A stretch of DNA of 5,052 nucleotides from Alphaproteobacteria bacterium. GTDB lineage: Bacteria; Pseudomonadota; Alphaproteobacteria; RF32; CAG-239. The notes beneath the pieces were generated by a model that made no database searches, was not told where the DNA came from, and saw only the letters and a program-made list of their open reading frames with translations. Both the position numbers and the translations under genes were made by a program. Every line of letters begins with the position of its first letter. Positions within the stretch are counted from its first letter, which is position 1. Positions 1 through 3,009 of the stretch are shown one piece after another. The stretch is taken from positions 1-5,052 of the forward strand of contig DPKR01000018.1 in the NCBI GenBank assembly GCA_003542415.1, written 5' to 3'.

Positions 1-1
1 T

Positions 2-346
2 TTCTTTGTGATGCCGATTATAGGGCCTTCAACTCCGCGTTACCTCGTCGGTTGGGGGGTGGACGCTTTTGCAGACCCGATGTATTGGGCGCTTTGGGAT
101 AAGCAGGATGAAGATTGGGGCGTTGCTTTGTCTTATGGCGCAACAGGACTCAAATATATTAACAAACGCGCCGAAAATCTTGAGCTTCTTGATGGATTGG
201 AAGCAAGCTCTGTTGATTTTTATGCAACGGTTAAATCTGCATTTTTACAAAATCGTCAAAAGTTTCAAAGTTTGTGCGCGGCTCAAAACGAGGAAGGAAC
301 TGCTTTGCCAAGCTATGACTTTGATTTTGAAGACGATGAGGACTAA
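2..346 (+). CDS. mlaA: MlaA (VacJ) family outer-membrane lipoprotein, 3' part only
   Basis: The reading frame is already open at the left edge, so the N-terminus (lipoprotein signal peptide, lipobox and about half the protein) lies outside; 114 residues are visible. The first ones read FFVMPIIGPSTPR, the family's conserved block around GPST-R, followed by a G..VD..ADP stretch. Further on, LEASSVDFYATVKSAFLQNR matches the conserved (S)SLDFYA..RS..-Q-R segment near the end of VacJ/MlaA proteins. The tail is strongly acidic (FDFEDDED), which is common and variable in the family. MlaA sits as a ring-shaped channel in the outer membrane and removes phospholipid from the outer leaflet, passing it to MlaC. 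mlaC begins 24 bases downstream on the same strand, which supports both the assignment and co-transcription. The GTG at 8 and ATG at 11 are internal codons, not starts. Confidence 0.92.
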   Translation, partial: FFVMPIIGPSTPRYLVGWGVDAFADPMYWALWDKQDEDWGVALSYGATGLKYINKRAENLELLDGLEASSVDFYATVKSAFLQNRQKFQSLCAAQNEEGTALPSYDFDFEDDED

Positions 347-370
347 TTTGATTTTTTTAGGAGAACGAAC

Positions 371-961
371 ATGAAAAAAATAACAGCCTTGATTTTAGTA
401 TTTTTAGTTGGTTTTGCTTTTAAAGCCGAAGCTTTGGACAGTGCGCAAGCTGAAAATTTTGTAAAAAAAGTGACATCGCAGGGAATTGAGCAAATTATCA
501 ATTCGGATGTGTCGGCTGAAGAAAAAGATGCACGTTTTGAAAAACTTTTCAATGAATATCTTGATTTGGATTATATCGGCAAATTTGTTTTAGGCCGCTA
601 TTGGAAAACGGCAACAGCCAAACAAAGAGAAGATTTTATAAAAGTATATCGCGAGTTTAATATCAAAACATGGTCAAAACGTTTTGATGAATTTAAGGGC
701 AAAAAATTTGATTTTGACGGGACAACACCTTCAAGCTCAGAGGGACAAACCTTTGTGAACACCTCCGTAAAAATGAACGAAGGAGCCCCTGTGAAAGTTT
801 TGTGGCGTGTGAAAGACGGAGATCAATTAAAAATCGTTGACATTATTATTGAAAATGTTTCACTTGCCATTACGGCGCGCAACGAATATACAGCCTACAT
901 CAAAAAAGCGCCCGGCGGTGTGGATGATTTGATTGAAGATCTAAAACAAAAAGCAAAATAA
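371..961 (+). CDS. mlaC: MlaC family periplasmic phospholipid-binding protein
   Basis: The product has 196 residues, a normal length for MlaC/Ttg2D. Residues 1-21 form a classical Sec signal peptide: MKK, a hydrophobic core (ITALILVFLVGFAF), then an AEA cleavage site before Leu22, so the mature protein is periplasmic. The body carries MlaC hallmarks: an LGRYWKTAT..QR.DF...Y block at about residues 74-93, and DG..LKIVDIIIENVSLAITAR at about 149-170. MlaC carries phospholipid between the outer-membrane MlaA complex and the inner-membrane MlaFEDB ABC transporter; no mlaFEDB genes are in the window. The start is fixed by an AGGAG at 359-363, seven bases before the ATG, and by the signal peptide beginning exactly there. 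The 24-base gap after mlaA and the strong terminator just after the stop make this the last gene of an mlaA-mlaC transcription unit. Lysine codons are almost all AAA, typical of an AT-leaning genome. Confidence 0.94.
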   Translation: MKKITALILVFLVGFAFKAEALDSAQAENFVKKVTSQGIEQIINSDVSAEEKDARFEKLFNEYLDLDYIGKFVLGRYWKTATAKQREDFIKVYREFNIKTWSKRFDEFKGKKFDFDGTTPSSSEGQTFVNTSVKMNEGAPVKVLWRVKDGDQLKIVDIIIENVSLAITARNEYTAYIKKAPGGVDDLIEDLKQKAK

Positions 962-974
962 ATATCAAAAATTA

Positions 975-1001
975 AAAAGCCTGCTTGAATGCAGGTTTTT
1001 G
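975..1001 (+). terminator. Intrinsic terminator after mlaC
   Basis: CCTGC (980-984) pairs perfectly with GCAGG (991-995) around a six-base loop. The stem is preceded by a run of A and followed by TTTTTGTTT. It lies 18 bases after the mlaC stop and ends just before the next -35 box, separating the mla unit from what follows. Confidence 0.88.
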
Positions 1002-1002
1002 T

Positions 1003-1031
1003 TTGACATTTTTAAAATTTACGCCTAGTCT
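1003..1031 (+). promoter_or_regulatory. Probable sigma-70-type promoter of the structured RNA
   Basis: A perfect TTGACA lies at 1003-1008. Seventeen bases later is TAGTCT (1026-1031), which keeps the three most important -10 positions (first T, second A, last T) but not the middle ones. Transcription would start near 1038, three bases before a perfect hairpin. The placement, immediately after the mlaC terminator and just ahead of strongly structured sequence, favours a real promoter. The -10 box is only a 3/6 match, so the exact start is inferred. Confidence 0.6.
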
Positions 1032-1037
1032 TGAAAA

Positions 1038-1250
1038 CAGATACGAGAAATCGTATTTAGGGCGTCGAAACCCTTTTAGCAAAAGTGGTCGCAATGTGCA
1101 TAAGCGACTTTAATATATTATGCCGGCTTCTGCCTTTTGGGCGGATGTCGGCTCAATAAGGCAACGCCAAATAAGCCGAGCCGGTATTTTACTTTTGCTA
1201 ACGGTTTTCGAACATCCGCCCGCTTTCAAATGAAAGTGGGTTTTGTTTTT
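1038..1250 (+). ncRNA. Unidentified structured RNA of about 210 nt (stand-alone RNA or long leader)
   Basis: This stretch has no credible open reading frame but many complementary segments. Visible helices: ATACGA/TCGTAT (1041-1046 with 1051-1056) closed by a GAAA tetraloop; TCGAAACC (1065-1072) with GGTTTTCGA (1203-1211), one bulge; TAGCAAAAGT (1077-1086) with ACTTTTGCTA (1191-1200), perfect; GTCGC (1088-1092) with GCGAC (1104-1108); ATGCCGGCT (1120-1128) with AGCCGGTAT (1179-1187), one G-U; CGGCT (1149-1153) with AGCCG (1174-1178), enclosing GGC-AAC-GCC at 1160-1168. GGGCGGATGT (1139-1148) is also perfectly complementary to ACATCCGCCC (1212-1221), giving a possible pseudoknot. The region is flanked by a promoter and an intrinsic terminator. 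I see no RNase P, tmRNA, SRP or common riboswitch signature and cannot name it. It could be a free small RNA or an attenuated leader of the acyltransferase gene that starts 24 bases past its end. Ends are inferred from promoter and terminator. Confidence 0.68.
1219..1250 (+). terminator. Intrinsic terminator of the structured RNA
   Basis: CCCGCTTTC (1219-1227) pairs with GAAAGTGGG (1232-1240) over nine base pairs, one of them G-U, around the loop AAAT, followed by TTTTGTTTTT (1241-1250). It lies upstream of the acyltransferase gene, so it either ends a separate RNA or acts as an attenuator. Bases 1219-1221 are shared with the possible pseudoknot strand 1212-1221. Confidence 0.9.
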
Positions 1251-1260
1251 AACTTAAAAC

Positions 1261-1265
1261 AAGGA
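1261..1265 (+). promoter_or_regulatory. Ribosome binding site that decides the acyltransferase start
   Basis: AAGGA at 1261-1265 lies eight bases before the ATG at 1274. The in-frame ATG at 1265 overlaps this AAGGA, so it would have no usable spacing, and no other purine-rich site lies upstream of it. The start is therefore placed at 1274. Confidence 0.7.
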
Positions 1266-1273
1266 TGGATAAA

Positions 1274-1999
1274 ATGACAAACGAATGGAAAAACAGATTT
1301 ATCAAGTTGGCAGCTTGCTTTATTTTATCAAAAAAGAAGAGAAGAAAGTTTAGATATAAACATCTTTATATAAGCTATAAAAATGGCAACCAGGTTTTGC
1401 TTGTTTTGCCTGATGGGAGAGAAAAACCCGTTAAACATAAAATTAAAGGGATTAATGCTATATTTAAAGGAAAAAACAACACATTAAAAATTAATGAGGA
1501 TATAGATAAAATTACACATATATCTTCAGTGTTTTATGGTGATAACTCAGTTGCTATTGTAAAAAATGGTGCCTCATGTGAATTTGCTTCTAATTGTTAT
1601 TTTGAAATAGATAGAAGTTCTTATACTGTGCGTTCTTTGATAGCATGTTGGGATGATAATGCAAAAGTAATTATAGGAAAAGATTGTGCAATTTCTTGGG
1701 ACACGGAATTTATGGGAGCAGATTATCATACAATACTCGATAATGCTAGTGATATCACAAATCGCCCAAAACCAATCATAATTAAAGATCATGTTTGGAT
1801 TGGAAATGGAGTAAAGATTTGCAAAGGTATAACAATCGCTGAAAACAATATTATAGGGATGGGAAGTGTTGTGACTAAAAGTTTTTTAGAAACAAATTGC
1901 GTGATTGCAGGGAATCCGGCAAAAATAGTGAAAAGAAATGTGAATTGGGATGTTGATAAGATTTATGCTTATGTACAAAAACATCCAGAGGCAAAATAA
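1274..1999 (+). CDS. Hexapeptide-repeat (left-handed beta-helix) acyltransferase, WbbJ-like
   Basis: The product has 241 residues from the ATG at 1274. The C-terminal part is a clear acyltransferase beta-helix: HVWIGNGVKICKGITIAENN (173-192), then the IIGMGSVVTKS turn, then the family signature AGNPAKIVKR (212-221). His152 in GADYHTI is the likely catalytic base by position relative to the helix. Residues 1-30 are very basic (KKKRRKFRYK) with no signal peptide, so it should be cytoplasmic, possibly membrane-associated. Relatives O-acetylate or otherwise acylate sugars of lipopolysaccharide, capsule or exopolysaccharide; the real substrate cannot be read here. No glycosyltransferase or other polysaccharide gene is adjacent, which is unusual. 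The first half is extremely AT-rich: 11 of 60 bases are G or C in 1321-1380 and 13 of 60 in 1441-1500, far below the flanking genes. This fits horizontal acquisition, common for such genes. No separate promoter is evident between the upstream terminator and the start. Confidence 0.88.
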   Translation: MTNEWKNRFIKLAACFILSKKKRRKFRYKHLYISYKNGNQVLLVLPDGREKPVKHKIKGINAIFKGKNNTLKINEDIDKITHISSVFYGDNSVAIVKNGASCEFASNCYFEIDRSSYTVRSLIACWDDNAKVIIGKDCAISWDTEFMGADYHTILDNASDITNRPKPIIIKDHVWIGNGVKICKGITIAENNIIGMGSVVTKSFLETNCVIAGNPAKIVKRNVNWDVDKIYAYVQKHPEAK

Positions 2000-2005
2000 A
2001 AAAAT

Positions 2006-2031
2006 ACCGCCTTAAAGGCGGCGTTTTTTTT
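2006..2031. terminator. Bidirectional terminator between convergent genes
   Basis: CCGCCT (2007-2012) pairs with AGGCGG (2016-2021) around a three-base loop. On the plus strand it is followed after CG by eight T (2024-2031). On the minus strand the stem is followed by TA and seven T (from 2004 downwards). It can therefore end both the acyltransferase transcript and the minus-strand PH-domain transcript, whose stop codon overlaps the plus-strand T-run. Confidence 0.88.
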
Positions 2032-2554
2032 AATGTGCATGAGGCTGTTCGTTCGGAGAGGTCACAACAGCATCAATGATACGTTTCATAAGTTTCGGCT
2101 GATTGATAAACTTAAAAACGAGTTTTGAAGTGCCAGTGCCGGAAAATAAAATGTCACCATAATTAAACAAACGACCAAAAATGCTTTGGCGCATTTCAAC
2201 CGATTCGATTCGCTCGCGGTTGAGTTCTTCCGTTGTGACATTGATGATGCCGGTACGCTTTACAACACGTTTGTTTGTACAAACCATTTCAATCAAATTA
2301 CGTTTGAGCCAAGCAGCCAGCGTGCAGCAAAAGAGTGCAAGAACAAAAAGCCAAAGCCCCAAAATCTCCATATGATTAAAAATGTTACCGCCTTTGAGCT
2401 GGAAGGTAAAAGCAATAGCAACCAAAAACAATGAAAAAGTCAAACCGGTCAGGCAAAGAGGAATGATAAGCGCAAAATAGTGCAAACGACCGACAAGAGC
2501 GATTTCTTCACCTGGGGTTAAGGTGCTTAAGGTGTAGGTATAACGTCCGAGCAT
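2030..2554 (-). CDS. Bacterial PH-domain membrane protein (YdbS/DUF304-like)
   Basis: With the start at 2554 the product has 174 residues. It opens with YTLSTLTPGEEIALVGRLHY, the usual L-pGE entry of these proteins. Two membrane helices follow at about residues 27-51 (rich in L, I, F) and 63-83 (ILGLWLFVLALFCCTLAAWL). After these comes a cytoplasmic bacterial PH-like domain: CTNKRVVKRTGIINVTTEEL (92-111), then RIESVEMRQSIFGRLFNYGD (115-134), an SGTG turn and a closing KFINQPKLMKRIIDAV helix. The TN-RV...G-I, I-SVE--QS-FGR---YGD and P motifs are those of the family. Its exact function is unknown; paired homologues (YdbS/YdbT) sit in the inner membrane. The gene stands alone with its own promoter. 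Longer starts exist: a TTG at 2617 lies inside the -35 box, and an ATG at 2566 lacks a well-placed ribosome site. The start at 2554 has GAGG six bases upstream. Confidence 0.85.
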   Translation of the reverse strand: MLGRYTYTLSTLTPGEEIALVGRLHYFALIIPLCLTGLTFSLFLVAIAFTFQLKGGNIFNHMEILGLWLFVLALFCCTLAAWLKRNLIEMVCTNKRVVKRTGIINVTTEELNRERIESVEMRQSIFGRLFNYGDILFSGTGTSKLVFKFINQPKLMKRIIDAVVTSPNEQPHAH

Positions 2555-2560
2555 GTGAGA

Positions 2561-2564
2561 CCTC
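2561..2564 (-). promoter_or_regulatory. Ribosome binding site that decides the PH-domain gene start
   Basis: On the minus strand GAGG (2564 down to 2561) stands six bases before the ATG at 2554. Its first G is the last base of the alternative in-frame ATG at 2566, whose own upstream region is mostly T and A with only a distant AGAAG. This supports initiation at 2554. Confidence 0.6.
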
Positions 2565-2587
2565 ATAAAAAAATTAATTCTTCTGAT

Positions 2588-2617
2588 AAGATAGCACGAA
2601 AAAAAAACAGTTGTCAA
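2588..2617 (-). promoter_or_regulatory. Probable sigma-70-type promoter of the PH-domain gene
   Basis: Read on the minus strand, TTGACA lies at 2617-2612 and TATCTT at 2593-2588, separated by 18 bases that include a T-tract. Transcription would begin near 2581, giving a leader of about 27 bases to the ATG at 2554. The -35 is perfect and the -10 matches at four of six positions. Confidence 0.65.
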
Positions 2618-2688
2618 ACAGATTTATTTATGATAGGAAAAAAGCAATCAGATAAACTTATGTCAAACCATTATAACACAAAACTATT

Positions 2689-2928
2689 ATGCGCAAGTTT
2701 ATTGCATTAAAAGATGACGTCTACTACTCAATAGAGCAAGAAGGCGACAAGACGAGGTTCTATGCCAACAAACAGGGCACAGGCTACGAGACGCGCAAAG
2801 ATGTGACCCCCGATGTGTTGCCAAACAAGGTGATCATCAACGAAATCATCAAGCGACCGACCATCAGCTCGGAAATGAGCAACGACCTCAAAAGTTTTCT
2901 CTCAGAGCTTGCTAAGCGTTTTAGCTAG
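2689..2928 (+). CDS. Small hypothetical protein, 79 residues
   Basis: I do not recognise this family. The product starts MRKFIALKDDVYYSIEQEGD, is hydrophilic and highly charged, and has no signal peptide, membrane segment or metal-binding motif, so it is probably a small cytoplasmic protein. The first half (alternating VYYSIEQEGDKTRFYANKQG) suggests beta strands; the end (SEMSNDLKSFLSELAKRFS) looks like an amphipathic helix. Reality as a gene is supported by coding-like composition, an intrinsic terminator 14 bases after the stop, and no competing gene. It is compositionally odd: 33 of 60 bases are G or C in 2761-2820, all four Asn codons are AAC and five of seven Ile codons are ATC, unlike mlaC or the acyltransferase. 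No Shine-Dalgarno sequence precedes the ATG; a TATAAC at 2672-2677 could be a -10 box giving a leader of only about five bases, but no convincing -35 box accompanies it. Confidence 0.7.
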   Translation: MRKFIALKDDVYYSIEQEGDKTRFYANKQGTGYETRKDVTPDVLPNKVIINEIIKRPTISSEMSNDLKSFLSELAKRFS

Positions 2929-2942
2929 GCTTTAAGAATGCT

Positions 2943-2972
2943 AAAAACCCCGCCATAAAAGACGGGGTTTTT
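2943..2972. terminator. Bidirectional terminator between the small gene and ppdK
   Basis: CCCCG (2948-2952) pairs with CGGGG (2963-2967), extended by five A (2943-2947) against five T (2968-2972), around a ten-base loop. It gives a T-run after the stem on both strands, so it can terminate the plus-strand small gene and the convergent ppdK. Confidence 0.87.
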
Positions 2973-2981
2973 GTTGTTTGT

Positions 2982-3009
2982 ATTCTCCGGGATAGTCCGA
3001 GAATGACAA
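2982..3009. repeat. REP-like palindromic intergenic element
   Basis: ATTCTC-C-GG (2982-2990) pairs with CCGAGAAT (2997-3004) around GATAGT, leaving one bulged C, and is followed by GACAA. Read on the minus strand it begins TTGTCATTCTCGG. This form, TGTCATTC plus a GC-rich palindrome, resembles dispersed intergenic palindromes of alphaproteobacterial genomes. Only one copy is in the window, so dispersal is inferred. It abuts the ppdK stop and would be in the 3' end of that mRNA. Confidence 0.5.

Noticed and set aside
343..552. A 69-codon minus-strand frame opposite the start of mlaC.
   Set aside because: It is antisense to the signal peptide and N-terminus of mlaC, with no ribosome site or family resemblance.
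1150..1178. CAATAAGGC followed by a small GGC-AAC-GCC hairpin, reminiscent of the nexus region of Cas9 tracrRNAs.
   Set aside because: The shared string is only nine bases, the surrounding sequence pairs internally, and there is no cas gene, CRISPR repeat or anti-repeat partner in the window. A search for a Cas9 locus and CRISPR repeats in the genome would settle it.
1038..1250. Assignment of the structured region to 6S RNA, RNase P RNA, tmRNA or SRP RNA.
   Set aside because: The conserved sequence blocks of RNase P, SRP RNA and tmRNA (including a tag-encoding stretch) are absent. A 6S-like shape cannot be excluded by eye, but the pseudoknot and multi-branched core do not resemble a single long hairpin with a central bubble.
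1574..1792. A 72-codon minus-strand frame opposite the acyltransferase.
   Set aside because: AT-rich antisense frame with no supporting start signals or recognisable domain.
2181..2434. Two plus-strand frames of 64 and 82 codons opposite the PH-domain gene.
   Set aside because: Both are antisense to a protein with clear family motifs and have no start signals.
2611..2634. A plus-strand promoter made of TTGTCA (2611-2616) and TATGAT (2629-2634) for the small gene.
   Set aside because: The spacing is only 12 bases, too short for a sigma-70 promoter.
2919..2946. A TTTTAGC/GCTAAAA inverted repeat (2919-2925 with 2940-2946) at the end of the small gene.
   Set aside because: It is short, AT-rich and overlaps the much stronger terminator stem at 2943-2972; probably incidental.
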